64,000 nucleotides of DNA from CAVQBL01 sp963710715 (GCA_963710715.1 CAVQBL010000015.1:62001-126000), one strand, 5' to 3'; counted from the stretch's first letter, positions 33,843-43,776 are shown. Made by a program: numbers and translations. The notes: generated by a model from the letters alone, not told the origin.

Positions 33843-36422
33843 ATGAAAAAAGCTAAGTAGCAAACCAAATACGCAGCTCTTTTTAGATTATTTTCATGAA
33901 CATCAGCATGAAATTGTAGAAAGCAGCTCATTGGTTCCGCACAATGATCCTACCCTCTTATTTACCAATGCAGGCATGGTGCAATTCAAAGATGTTTTTC
34001 TTGGCAAAGAAGAACGCCCTTATAAACGAGCTGCTTCATCGCAGACGCTGTGTGCGCGCGGGTGGCAAACATAATGATTTGGAACGCGTGGGTTATACAG
34101 CGCGTCACCATACATTTTTTGAAATGCTAGGCAATTTTAGTTTTGGTGATTATTTCAAGCGTGATGCTATTCGCTTTGCCTGGGAATTTTTAACTAAAAC
34201 TTTACATTTACCACCGGAAAAATTATGGATCACAGTATTTACGAAGATGATAATGAAGCCGAAGATATTTGGTTAAAAGAAATAAAAATCGATCCAAAAC
34301 GTTTTTCGCGTTGCGGCGAAGACAGATAATTTCTGGTCAATGGGCCCAACTGGTCCTTGCGGTCCTTGCACAGAAATTTTTTATGATCACGGTTCAAATA
34401 TTGCTGGTGGTCCCCGGGCAGTCCCGATGAAGATGGCGACCGCTATATCGAAATCTGGAATTTAGTATTCATGCAATACGATCGCGCAACGGATGGCACC
34501 CTCACTCCATTGCCTAAACCTTCTGTCGATACAGGTATGGGTCTAGAACGTATTGCTGCCGTCATGCAAGGTGTGCATAACAATTACGACACTGATCTTT
34601 TTCAGCCATTTAATTAAAGCCATTGCAAAACTCGCTGGTACTCAAAGATTTCACTAATACTTCATTGCGTGTCATTGCTGATCATATTCGCTCTTGCGCA
34701 TTTTTAATTGCAGATGGTGTTATTCCTTCGAATGAAGGTCGAGGTTATGTATTACGCCGCATTATTCGCCGTGCATTGCGCCATGGAAATAAATTAGGCT
34801 TAACCGAACCTTTCTTTTATAAACTCGTTAAGCCACTCGTGCAGAAATGGGTGATGCCTATCCAGAATTAATCGAAAACACAATCTCATATAGAAAAAGT
34901 ATTACGCCAAGAAGAAGAACAATTTAGTGCAACACTTAAGCCAAGGATTAAAATTATTTGAACAAGTTGTGAGTGAATTAAAAGGTAAAATCATTTCTGG
35001 CGAAATGGTATTTAAACTTAGATACTTATGGTTTTCCAGTTGATTTAACGGCGGATATTGCTCGTGAACGCCATCTTATGATTGATTATGATGGCTTTGA
35101 AACTGCCATGAACAAACAACGCGAACGCTCACGACAAGCCAGTAAATTTGACAGCAGATTACACAACCGGTGCAAACATTGAAACACCTACAGAATTTAT
35201 CGGTTATAAAAATCTTTTGATAGAAAACGAACCTGAAACCGGAAAAATTATTGCAATTTATCGTGATGGAAAATTTGTTGATTCACTTAAATGCAGGTGA
35301 AAAAGGCTCATTATTTTAGATCGCACTCCATTTTATGCTGAATCCGGCGGCCAAGTGGGCGATCAAGGTGTGTTGCGCACCAATGGCAGTTTATTTCGTG
35401 TTTCTGACACACAAAGACAAGGCCAGACGCATTTGCACATCGGAAAATTAGAAACAGGCCAATTAAAAATCGGTGATATGGCTTTTAGCAGAAGTTGATG
35501 CAAACGCGCGCTGCCACCGTATTAAATCACACTGCAACTCATTTATTACATATGGTCTTGCGCCAAGAGCTTGGCGACACATGTTATTCAAAAAGGTTCG
35601 TTAGTTGAGCCAGAGCGTTTACGTTTTGATTTTTCGCACTCCGCACCACTGACATCGCAGAAATAAAAGCAATTGAAGACCATGTCAATGAAGAAATTCG
35701 CATGAATCACGAAGCGGTTGTGCGTATTTCTACTCCGGAAGAAGCGATCCAAGAAGGTGCTATGGCATTATTTGGTGAAAAATACGGTGATCAAGTTCGC
35801 GTCGTGCGTTTTGGTGATTCTATGGAATTATGCGGCGGCACGCATGCGGATCACACGGGTGACATTGGATTATTTAAAATTACTTCTGAAACCGGTGTTG
35901 CTGCAGGCATTCGTCGTATGGAAGCTGTCACGGGTGCGGGAGCACTTCAATGGATAGAAAAACGTGAAACTGAATTAAAACAAAAATTACAACAAGCTGA
36001 TGAACGTGTGCGCACATTGGAAAAAGAAATTGAACAGTTAAAAGAAAAACTCGCTGGCACATTGAGTCAAGATTTAGTATCTCAAGCTAAAGAAATTTCT
36101 GGTGTAAAAGTATTAACTGCTAAAGTAGATAATATGGATGATAAAATCATTGCGCACACTGTGGATCAATTAAAAAATAAATTAGGTAGCGCAGTAATTG
36201 TGTTAGCTATCGTAAAAGATGACAAAGTGACTGTTGTAGCCGGTGTCACAAAAGATAAAATACAACAGATCAAAGCGGCGAACTCGTCAATATGCTTGCA
36301 ACGCAAATTGGGGGAAAGGCGGCGGCCGACCTGATTTAGCGGAAGCGGGTGGAAATCAGCCGGAGAATTTGGAGAAAGCATTGGAATCAGTTTATTCTTG
36401 GGTTGAAGAGAAATTAAAGTAA
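33843..36422 (+). pseudogene. alaS: Alanyl-tRNA synthetase, multiple frameshifts
   Basis: Charges tRNA-Ala; normally essential and single copy. In order: DYFHEHQHEIVESSSLVPH, DPTLLFTNAGMVQFKD (motif 2 region), GMGLERIAAVMQG, NTSLRVIADHIRSCAFLIADG, RIIRRALRHG, NHTATHLLHMVLR (editing HxxxH), CGGTHADHTG (zinc/editing) and the C-terminal coiled segment VRTLEKEIEQLKEKL. I count about 17-19 single-base indels, with an error-free stretch at about 35660-36270. Conservation across every break and the gene's essential role argue for sequence errors, not loss. Expected length about 860 aa. Confidence 0.88.
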
Positions 36423-36520
36423 GTAAATAACAAGCTTAAATACAAAAAACAATGTTCATTTAATAGACAAAACAATAAAGATCAGGCATCATATAACAAT
36501 AGTTTAGGAAGCATTAAAAC

Positions 36521-37791
36521 ATGGCTCTCATTGTACAAAAATATGGCGGAACTTCCGTAGGCACCTTAGAACGTATTCATCATGTGCTTCGAAAAGTAAT
36601 TAAGCGCAAAACAGCAAGGACACGATGTTGTCGTGGTTGTTTCTGCTATGCATGGAGAAACAGACCGTTTAATCCAATTAGCGCAAACGCTTAACGCCCG
36701 AGCCTGATCCACGCGAATACGATGTGCTCGTTTCAAGCGGGCGAACAAATTTCCATGGCGCTGCTAAGCTATGGCTCTCAACGCAAAAAATTGTCCTGCG
36801 CGCTCATATACCGGCCCGCAAGTCGGTATTTAAACGGATAATACCCACACTAAAGCGCGAATTTTAGAAGTCAAAACCGAAATTATTCAACAAGAATTAG
36901 CACAACGGCTATGTGGTCGTTGTCGCAGGCTTTCAAGGAATTAATGAACGTGGTGATATCACGACCTTAGGCCGAGGCGGTTCTGATACAACTGCTGTTG
37001 CCATCGCTGCTGCACTTAAAGCAGATGAATGCCAAATTTATACTGATGTGGATGGTGTTTATACCACCGATCCTCATATGATTCCAGAAGCACGATTATT
37101 GCCACAAATTAGCTTTGAAGAAATGCTGGAAATGGCTAGCTTAGGCGCTAAAGTATTACAAATGCGTTCTGTTGAATTGGCAAGCAAACATAATATTCCC
37201 ATGCGCGTACTATCCACTTTTACTGATGGCCCAGGCACATTAGTCACTTTTGAGGATAAAATTATGCAAAAACGTTTAGTATCCGGTATTGCCTTCAGCC
37301 GTGAAGAAGCCATTATTTCCCTCTCAGGCGTGCCCAATCAAGTTGGCATTGAAGGCCATATTTTAGGCAAAGTCAGTGAAGCAAATATTGAAATTGATAT
37401 GATTGCGCAAAATGCAGCTGATAAAGAAACTACCGACTTTACTTTTACTGTCAACGGCCAGATTACGCCAAAAGCATTGAAAATAGTTGAAGAAATAGCA
37501 AAAGAATTAGGTGGTACTGTATCAATCAAAACCAACCCCAAAGTGCCAAAGCTTTCTCTAGTAGGCATTGGCATGCGTTCACATACAGGTGTAGCGAGCA
37601 CTATGTTTAAAGCATTGGCGAAGCAGGAATTAATATTCAAATGATTACCACTTCTGAAATTAAAATTTCTGTGGTTGTCGATGAAAGTACATTTGAACAC
37701 GGAGTACGTGCCGTCCATCAGGCATTTGAACTAGATAAATTGCCATCTAGAAGAACAATATGCTTTTATAGAAACATACTTAAGGGAATAA
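36521..37791 (+). pseudogene. lysC: Aspartokinase, frameshifted at both ends
   Basis: Phosphorylates aspartate, first step toward lysine, threonine, methionine and diaminopimelate for cell wall. The start is MALIVQKYGGTSVG with aggaagc upstream. The region 36590-36910 has several indels. From 36913 the frame is clean: GINERGDITTLGRGGSDTTAVA, the catalytic core, and the first ACT domain. A one-base deletion near 37622 leads to QMITTSEIKISVVVDE, and an insertion near 37744 leads to EEQYAFIETYLRE with stop at 37789. Length would be about 420 aa, matching the monofunctional enzyme. Confidence 0.85.
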
Positions 37792-38054
37792 AAAAATGCA
37801 AATCCTATTTGCAGAATCATTTTATTGTTTACTATTGCACACACTTAGAACAAAAGAACCTAAGTGCACAAAAAGCTTATTTTGTTTACCATTACTAGCT
37901 TTGAGTGCTAAGTTATTTTAGTTGCTGTTGACTAAAATGATGTGAATTCAAAGTATTACAACAGTGCAATACTTAAGGAAATGAATAAAACATATTCGCT
38001 AACATCTCAAATGGAGAGGTATTAATAACAAGGTAGTTTAAAGGAGATGGATAA

Positions 38055-38285
38055 ATGCTCATATTAACAAGACGTGTGGGTGAAACTATAGTCATTGGTG
38101 ACGATGTCATCGTAACTGTGCTTGGTATTAAAGGTAACCAAGTGCGTATTGGTATCAATGCGCCTAAAGAAGTGTCTGTTCATCGCGAAGAAATTTATCA
38201 ACGTATTCAGCAAGAAAAAAGCACGGTGCGGCCTACTAGCAGAACAGCTGCTGCTGCTGTTGACCAAGAAGAAAAAGAAACGTGA
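38055..38285 (+). CDS. csrA: Carbon storage regulator CsrA
   Basis: A post-transcriptional regulator that binds GGA motifs in mRNA leaders and controls the life-cycle switch in Legionella and Coxiella. The protein is 76 aa. The conserved body MLILTRRVGETIVIGDDVIVTVLGIKG and VRIGINAPKEVSVHREEIY are intact. The tail STVRPTSRTAAAAVDQEEKET is longer than in E. coli; a shift of one base near 38260 would instead give a lysine-rich tail ending at 38307. The ribosome binding site aaggag precedes the ATG. It lies downstream of lysC and upstream of tRNA-Ser, the usual Legionellales order. The 263-bp gap before it has no recognisable RNA gene. Confidence 0.95.
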   Translation: MLILTRRVGETIVIGDDVIVTVLGIKGNQVRIGINAPKEVSVHREEIYQRIQQEKSTVRPTSRTAAAAVDQEEKET

Positions 38286-38355
38286 AAAAAAGGATAAAAA
38301 AGAGTAATCTCCTCAATATGCTGTAATAATATTCATTCACATCTAAAATAACATT

Positions 38356-38448
38356 GGAGAGATGGCCGAGAGGCTGAAGGCGCTCCCCTGCTAAGGGAGT
38401 ATGGGGCCAAAAGCTCCATCGAGGGTTCGAATCCCTCTCTCTCCGCCA
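38356..38448 (+). tRNA. tRNA-Ser (anticodon GCT)
   Basis: A class II tRNA with acceptor GGAGAGA/TCTCTCC, anticodon loop CTGCTAA (GCT), a long variable arm (TATGGGGCCAAAAGCTCCATC region) and T-arm GGGTTCGAATCCC. CCA is encoded. It follows csrA as in related genomes. Confidence 0.95.
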
Positions 38449-38472
38449 ATAGATATAAAAAAATTCCTTTTC

Positions 38473-38539
38473 CCCTCTCCTCCAATGCTCTTTATTGGAG
38501 GAGAGGGTGGATCGGCATCATGCTTTTTATGATGCCGAT
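38473..38539. terminator. Two hairpins between tRNA-Ser and tRNA-Arg
   Basis: ccctctcctccaat/attggaggagaggg is a perfect 14-bp stem (38473-38507). It is followed by cggcatcat/atgatgccg (38513-38538). No strong T-run follows, so either may be a repeat rather than a true terminator. Confidence 0.5.
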
Positions 38540-38651
38540 ACGGGAGAGGAGACTATAGAGATTTCTCTCCGCAGTGGGAAAGAGACATAAAACTTGAATT
38601 TACCCAGCTTAATTGCTTTAATACACGGCTCAATACCACAAACCCAACTAC

Positions 38652-38728
38652 GCGCCCGTAGCTCAGTTGGATAGAGTACCTGGCTACGAACCAGGTGGTC
38701 GGGAGTTCGAATCTCTCCGGGCGCGCCA
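38652..38728 (+). tRNA. tRNA-Arg (anticodon ACG)
   Basis: 77 nt including an encoded CCA. Acceptor GCGCCCG/CGGGCGC, D-arm GCTCAGTTGGATAGAGT, anticodon loop CTACGAA (ACG) and T-arm GGAGTTCGAATCTCT. The last 45 nt recur at 43707-43751, marking this gene as an integration site. Confidence 0.95.
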
Positions 38729-38827
38729 ATAATCAAGGGGCTATTCCGGAGACATGGGTTACAAATTAGATACCATCTTGCGTCACTTGCAAAAATAGGG
38801 TCTTTCCCACTTTAGGGGGCACTTCGC

Positions 38828-39193
38828 CTAACTACACAGTACTCTAACTCGTAATCTATAATTTTCAAAATTCCGAAAACCATACGCTCTACGTTGTATC
38901 AGTTTCATCTTACGATGAAAATACCAATCTATTCTCCTTGCTATCAGTAATAATATATTTTTCGATCTATAAAATGCAATATTCTCATTTTTTATTTTTT
39001 CGTTTGATAATACTGATAATAGAATCTGATAATAGCCAGCCGCTTGTATCTCTTTTTGTGATCTACTTATAAAGCGAAATAATGTTGATTCTAATTGCCA
39101 CTTCTCGGAAGCTTGCCCCCTATACGCCCATGTATCATCTCTATGCTCATTAATGATTTTATTTTTAAAATCCCCCCATGTTATCTCTATCAT
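38828..39193 (-). CDS. FRG-domain protein, probably truncated
   Basis: 121 aa from the ATG at 39193. The segment TWAYRGQASEKWQLESTLFR is the FRG (Phe-Arg-Gly) motif region. FRG proteins are usually 250 aa or more, so the C-terminal part is missing or frameshifted. The domain occurs often in phage-defence and mobile contexts. It is the last gene of the decayed restriction cluster in the tRNA-Arg island. Confidence 0.6.
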   Translation of the reverse strand: MIEITWGDFKNKIINEHRDDTWAYRGQASEKWQLESTLFRFISRSQKEIQAAGYYQILLSVLSNEKIKNENIAFYRSKNILLLIARRIDWYFHRKMKLIQRRAYGFRNFENYRLRVRVLCS

Positions 39194-39288
39194 AATTAAT
39201 TCTCTTATACCATATTCAAGGGTTGCTAGATTGCCCAAATTGTCATTTGCCACTCAGAACTCATACCCTCTCACCATCTTTCACCCCA

Positions 39289-40344
39289 TCAACCGCAACT
39301 TTCCAAATCATCACTCAACTCCGCTTCAATCTGCTCTATACTTGGCAAGCTAGATTTGAACTCTTCAGGTAATGACCGTGTAATCTGATATTCGGATACA
39401 CCAATCGGTTTATGAATATCACTAAGGGCATATTCAACCACTAATTTCTCATGATCTTTACACAACAAAAGTCCGATAGTGGGCGCATCACCTTCTTGTC
39501 GTAATTGCTCATCTACCGCTTTGATATAAAAATTTAACTTACCTGTATGTTCAGGTTCGAAGTCCACAGTCTTTAATTCAACAACCAAATAACAGTGAAG
39601 TCGAGCGTGATAAAATAATAAATCAATAAAAAATTCACGATTGCCTACTTGAAGCGGCACTTGCCTGCCAATGTAGGCAAACCCAGCGCCCAGCTCCAAA
39701 AGAAATTGGGTGATATGCTCAATCAATCCTTGCTCCAACTCTTTTTCACCATGTTCTTTGGTTAAATTCAAAAAATCAAAAATATAAGGGTCCTTTAATG
39801 TTTGACGTGCCAAATCAGATTGAGGAGCAGGAAGAGCGTGCGCAAAATTGGAGAGTGCTTTACCTTCTCGCTGCCAAAGTTGACTTTCAATCTGATGGGT
39901 TAAAACGCTGCGACTCCATCCATGTTGGAGGGTGTTTTTCACATAATACAGACCTTCTGTCGTGTTTTTACACTTAGTAATAATAACTAAATTATGACCC
40001 CAAGGGATCTGGGTCAATTGGGCAACAGGCTGTTGCCCAATTGCAGCCTCGCCAGCCCAGAATAGAATCCATTGACGGATATACTTAAGATTTCACTCAG
40101 AAAACCCCTTTATAGCAGGAAATTCCGCCATTAAATCACGGCTTAACTGCTTCTGAAAACCCTCGCCCCAAGTAGCATGTTTTTGCTTTTCAACAATATC
40201 AATTCCAAGCTCCCAATAAAAAATTAGCAATTGCTGATTAACCGCTACTGCAGCCTTTAACTGAACCTGCCTCAGCTTGGTTTTTAATTCGACAATCCAT
40301 TTTTTATATTCAGCACCATGTGTAAGATTTTTTTGTTCAGTCAT
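39289..40344 (-). pseudogene. DUF1016 / YhcG-type PDDEXK nuclease with an in-frame stop
   Basis: One frame of 352 codons interrupted by a single TGA at codon 84 (40093-40095). The N-terminal half has VAVNQQLLIFYWELGIDIVEKQ and EFPAIKGFSE. After the stop the frame continues with NLKYIRQWILFWAGEAAIGQQ and VAQLTQIPWGHN, then the nuclease core FFIDLLFYHARLHCYLVVELK. The stop replaces what is normally an Arg codon (one base change from CGA). Family members may cleave DNA. The start overlaps the hsdM stop (ATGA), so it belonged to the restriction operon. Confidence 0.82.
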
Positions 40345-40865
40345 GATTTATATCCCAGTTTAACTAGATGCTGACGAATTAAAACATCCAACTCTGCGCC
40401 TTTTGCCATTTGCTCTGCCAGCGTTTCCGTAAGTCGCTGCATTTTTTCAACGAAATTTTCGTCATCATCCTCCAGCACTTCCGCGCCAACATAGCGACCC
40501 GGAGTCAACACATAGCTATGCTCGGCAATTTCAGCCAAAGTCACGCTGCGACAAAAACCAGCGATATCAAAATAAGCTTTTTTAGTTTCATCATCACGCC
40601 ATGCGTGAACTGTATCTGCAATTTTTTGAATATCAGCATCTAAAAATTCAATTTGTGCACGGCTAATCATCGTACCGAGTTTACGCGCGTCGATAAATAG
40701 CACTTCACCTTTACGTTTGGTTTTTTGTTTAGTGAGAAACCATAAACATGCAGGAATCTGTGTATTGAAAAATAACTGCCCCGGCAGAGCAATCATGCAC
40801 TCTACCACATCAGCTTCTATCATTTTTCGCCGAATATCACCTTCGCTATTTTGACTAGAACTCAT
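40341..40865 (-). pseudogene. hsdM: C-terminal fragment of type I restriction methylase HsdM
   Basis: 174 residues: SQNSEGDIRRKMIEADVVEC, MIALPGQLFFNTQIPACLWFL (after the NPPF region of N6-adenine methylases), and HSYVLTPGRYVGAE. The N-terminal SAM-binding and NPPF motifs are gone: the fragment ends at the IS30 element and no hsdM sequence appears on its other side, so insertion was accompanied by deletion. The methylase cannot work. Confidence 0.85.
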
Positions 40866-41890
40866 CTAGCATGGAGACTGTCGCATGGGTAAGTATACTC
40901 ATTTGTCGATCTCAGATCGACGTCGTTTTTATACACTTCTTGAAATGGGATTGCCAATCACTGAGATAGCCAATCGGTTGTCAAAACACCGATCAACGTT
41001 GTACCGAGAACTGAATCGCAATAGCGAATCAGAGGGATATTTGCCTAAAGCGGCTCAACTGAAAAAAGAAGAACGAGCAAAAGAAAAACGACCAAGCAAA
41101 TTACAAAAAAATGGAGTATTACGTGATTACGTTGTCAGAAGCTTACAAAAGGGTTGGAGCCCAGAACAAATCTCAGGTCGAATGAAATATCATAAACTGA
41201 GTTTTTATGCTTGCCCTGAAACAATTTATCAGTTTGTGTATCAATCAAAAAATAAAGAACTTTATTATTGCTTACCGTATAAAAAACCAAAAAGACAAAA
41301 ACGTTATAGTCGGCAAAAAAGTCCTTGTCGATATGGAAAAATACGCTTAATTACGCAAAGGCCTGAAGATATTTCTACACGAAAAAGATTTGGTCATTGG
41401 GAAGGCGACACAATTGAATTTAAAGGAACAAAAGAAAAAGTTGTCACAACACTTGTTGAAAGAAAATCACGAATGGTTTTTCTAATAAAAAATCATAGCA
41501 AACATTCTCAAGGTGTGATGGATAAAATAAAAATAAAATTTGCTGACCTTCCTGCAAAAATGTGTAAGACCATCACATTTGATCAAGGCTGTGAATTCGC
41601 TGGTTATCGATCTCTTGAACAGCAGATCAAATGCAAAGTTTATTATCGTGAAACCCATTCACCTTGGCAAAAAGGAAGCAATGAGAACATGAATGGACGA
41701 CTCCGATGGTACTTGCCCAGGGAGACTGATATTGACAAAATAGTCCAGGCAGACCTTGACCAACTGGCTGCAAAAATGAACCGGTGCCCTCGAAAATGTT
41801 TAGGGTACAAAACCCCCAACGAAGTGTTTATACAGCAGTACAAAAATGATTGTCGCATTTGGAGTTAGAATGCGCCGCTCCTGTAAAGAT
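40866..41890 (+). mobile_element. IS30-family insertion sequence
   Basis: It contains a full IS30-type transposase and interrupts hsdM. The outer ends near tctagcatggagactgtcgc and gattgtcgcatttggagtta share short similarity but I could not define clean terminal inverted repeats or a target duplication, so the borders are approximate. Confidence 0.7.
40885..41868 (+). CDS. IS30-family transposase
   Basis: 327 aa, intact. The N-terminal HTH reads LEMGLPITEIANRLSKHRSTLYREL, typical of IS30. The DDE catalytic core is visible as HWEGDTIEF (first Asp), TFDQGCEFAGY (second Asp) and QKGSNENMNGRLR (Glu). PEQISGRM and RCPRKCLGYKTPNE are further family marks. With a full frame and conserved catalytic residues the element may be active. 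Confidence 0.93.
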   Translation: MGKYTHLSISDRRRFYTLLEMGLPITEIANRLSKHRSTLYRELNRNSESEGYLPKAAQLKKEERAKEKRPSKLQKNGVLRDYVVRSLQKGWSPEQISGRMKYHKLSFYACPETIYQFVYQSKNKELYYCLPYKKPKRQKRYSRQKSPCRYGKIRLITQRPEDISTRKRFGHWEGDTIEFKGTKEKVVTTLVERKSRMVFLIKNHSKHSQGVMDKIKIKFADLPAKMCKTITFDQGCEFAGYRSLEQQIKCKVYYRETHSPWQKGSNENMNGRLRWYLPRETDIDKIVQADLDQLAAKMNRCPRKCLGYKTPNEVFIQQYKNDCRIWS

Positions 41891-41920
41891 GTCCCATTTT
41901 GAACATGCCAACTTGCCCTA

Positions 41921-42457
41921 TCATTTAACTGGCAAACCCTTTCTTGCATGAGTACACTCTAGGATTGTATGTCGTATAGCCCATGCAACACTAGATAACG
42001 CATCAAAGTCTTCACTCTTAATAGGCTGCATACTTCTCAAAGTGACCCCGCCTTTATCTACATGGTAACGAAACAACTGCGCGTTTTCTAAGATATGATA
42101 TTTTTCAAGTACAGAAAACGCTTTATTAATTTCATCAGGTAATACATTTTGGTGATTGGGAATATTTTCTTCCCACAGTCTCTTTATATTGTGACCATGA
42201 GCATCAAAGTTATTGATTTCCTTTATTAAGGCTTTTATTGCTATCTCAATTGTGTGCCTAAACAAAAAAAATGCTGTGATAAAATGCTTATTCCAAAGAT
42301 CATCTGTTACTGTTCCAATAAAATTTTTTTCATTACTAGCAATACCATCACATGCGGCGGCGTGCAATGTAGTCGCACTATGAAGGAAGCAAGATAATAC
42401 GTCAAAGTGACTCTTTAGATCATTTGTGGCTGCCGAAATTTCTAAAATCGATTTCAT
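41921..42457 (-). CDS. HEPN-like hypothetical protein
   Basis: 178 aa from the ATG at 42457, chosen because aaaggag lies just upstream; the frame is open further. All-helical appearance. The stretch FLFRHTIEIAIKALIKEI followed by AHGHNIKRLWEEN resembles the RxxxE...H(N)L pattern of HEPN-type proteins, which include RNases of defence systems. The match is by eye only. It lies between hicAB and the IS30 element in the tRNA-Arg island. Confidence 0.6.
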   Translation of the reverse strand: MKSILEISAATNDLKSHFDVLSCFLHSATTLHAAACDGIASNEKNFIGTVTDDLWNKHFITAFFLFRHTIEIAIKALIKEINNFDAHGHNIKRLWEENIPNHQNVLPDEINKAFSVLEKYHILENAQLFRYHVDKGGVTLRSMQPIKSEDFDALSSVAWAIRHTILECTHARKGLPVK

Positions 42458-42590
42458 TTTATCTCCTTTATTTAAAAGCCTTTCAGGCCATTTAGTATTT
42501 TCATTTAAACCAGCTCCCAAGAAGTATGCGGATGTGCAAACTAGAAATCGGTATTTAATGGAGTTTCAGTTTCGCCAAGGTAACCACACT

Positions 42591-42659
42591 TCAGGCAGCC
42601 TCGCTAAGTTTGATTTCTTTTACATCAATACTAGCAAGCAGCTGCTCTAATGTTTCCAT
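42591..42659 (-). other. 22-codon fragment, possible broken gene start
   Basis: Encodes METLEQLLASIDVKEIKLSEAA then a stop; further pieces in other frames lie downstream to about 42480. It may be the start of a lost restriction-locus gene (an hsdS-like origin is a guess). Confidence 0.25.
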
Positions 42660-42727
42660 GTTTTAACTCAAATTTTTATCGGTAATAAAAAAGAAAGGAA
42701 ACCACGTCATATCATGTGTTGCTATTA

Positions 42728-43123
42728 TTAAAGCTCACCCAACAGTCTTTGTGCAGCTTCAGCCAATAAAGCTGATCTCGATTTATGTTGATGATGGGCC
42801 ACCACATCAATGGCCTGAAGCAATCCTGTATCCATTGTGATATTTATTCTTTGCACCTTACCAGATGGCTCTATAATAGGAATAATTAAAGGAATGCACC
42901 CTTTTGCATCGCGCAAGTTCATCACATTATCTAAAGAAGATGGCTTGGGCATGCGCTCACCCTCTTCAATCATTAATTCAATATGACCTATTAAACCTTC
43001 TTTAGCGTTTATTCGCGCCTCTTCCAATGTATCACCCGCTGAACCAAAACCAGGAAAATCAGGAAAAAAAACGCTATAGCCGTCGTCAACTTTTTCAGCT
43101 AGCCCAATATATTCAATAACCAT
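42728..43123 (-). CDS. hicB: HicB-family antitoxin
   Basis: 131 aa. The HicB fold reads GYSVFFPDFPGFGSAGDTLEEARINAKEGL, and the C-terminal ribbon-helix-helix reads RINITMDTGLLQAIDVVAHH with KSRSALLAEAAQRLL. It neutralises HicA and represses the operon. It starts 3 bp after the hicA stop. The dyad at 43347 is the likely operator. The order toxin-antitoxin is as usual. Confidence 0.92.
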   Translation of the reverse strand: MVIEYIGLAEKVDDGYSVFFPDFPGFGSAGDTLEEARINAKEGLIGHIELMIEEGERMPKPSSLDNVMNLRDAKGCIPLIIPIIEPSGKVQRINITMDTGLLQAIDVVAHHQHKSRSALLAEAAQRLLGEL

Positions 43124-43126
43124 AAC

Positions 43127-43327
43127 TTATTTTCCCTTCAATTTTGCTTGTTTTAAAATACTATTTAACAATCCCTTGCCTATTTGTTTTTTTGGATGAG
43201 GCACAGTCACAATTCCTGTTTTTACAATGTGCTTAAAGTGATGATGGCTGCCAGTCACCCTAACCTCATACCACCCATCATCCTTTAATCGCTGAATAAT
43301 CTCGCGGCTGCTATAAATCTTGCTCAT
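43127..43327 (-). CDS. hicA: HicA-family mRNA interferase toxin
   Basis: 66 aa from the ATG at 43327 (aggattt upstream); a start nine codons earlier would lie across the operator dyad. The dsRBD-like fold shows REIIQRLKDDGWYEVRVTGSH, with the catalytic His in GSHHHFKH, then VTVPHPKKQIGKGLLNSILKQA. It cleaves mRNA when free of HicB. Complete and probably functional, in the outer part of the tRNA-Arg island. Confidence 0.92.
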   Translation of the reverse strand: MSKIYSSREIIQRLKDDGWYEVRVTGSHHHFKHIVKTGIVTVPHPKKQIGKGLLNSILKQAKLKGK

Positions 43328-43346
43328 CTTAAATCCTATATTAATT

Positions 43347-43367
43347 ATACACACTTTTCGTGTGTAT
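43347..43367. promoter_or_regulatory. Dyad upstream of hicA (probable HicB operator)
   Basis: Perfect 8-bp arms atacacac and gtgtgtat with a 5-base spacer, centred about 30 bp before the hicA start. Suits binding by the ribbon-helix-helix tail of HicB. Confidence 0.6.
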
Positions 43368-43706
43368 TATATGTTTTGTTAGCGATTTGCTCAATAAAAA
43401 ATTTGGTAAGTAGGAGATCAGTGTGCAAAAAAGTAGATAGCAGTAGTAAAGGCTTACAAGGTGCGGTCAAATAGAAATACCGTAAAACGTTGTTCCTCTG
43501 AGCGCTCCTGTAATGCCAATGCGAGGCGAATTAATACGCCCCTCGAAACAAAGCTATCTAATTTTCGTTGGCGGCAGAACTGTACCAAAATCGTACCAAG
43601 CTGCGGTAGAATTACTGTATATTACAGTAGGTTTACATAGGTTTTGGTGTGGCTAAAGCACCGCAAGTTATTGATTTAAAATTTAAATTAATTACGCCTA
43701 TACTGC
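43368..43706. other. Gene-free end of the tRNA-Arg island
   Basis: No convincing coding sequence. It holds a direct repeat gtacca at 43582 and 43593 (11 bp apart) and a 17-bp palindrome tactgtatattacagta at 43613-43629. A short frame from 43649 starts MAKAPQVIDLKFKLI and runs into the tRNA fragment. These could be leftover recombinase-binding sequence and the start of a lost gene, which is inference. Confidence 0.4.
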
Positions 43707-43751
43707 CTACGAACCAGGTGGTCGGGAGTTCGAATCTTTCCGGGCGCGCCA
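43707..43751 (+). repeat. Copy of tRNA-Arg 3' end (att-like direct repeat)
   Basis: 45 nt matching 38684-38728 at all but one position (ctacgaaccaggtggtcggg to gggcgcgcca). It is too short to be a tRNA gene. The pair of repeats bounds a 5-kb segment with restriction remnants, IS30 and hicAB, as expected for an integrated island whose integrase was lost. Confidence 0.85.
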
Positions 43752-43776
43752 TAGATCCTGATCACTCTCAAAATTA

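Noticed and set aside
37792..38054. Small RNA (CsrB/RsmY-like) upstream of csrA
   Set aside because: No cluster of GGA-in-loop hairpins and no terminator was seen.
43613..43629. Palindrome tactgtatattacagta resembling a LexA box
   Set aside because: The CTGT and ACAG halves are 5 bases apart, not the 8 needed in gammaproteobacterial LexA sites, and no SOS gene is adjacent.
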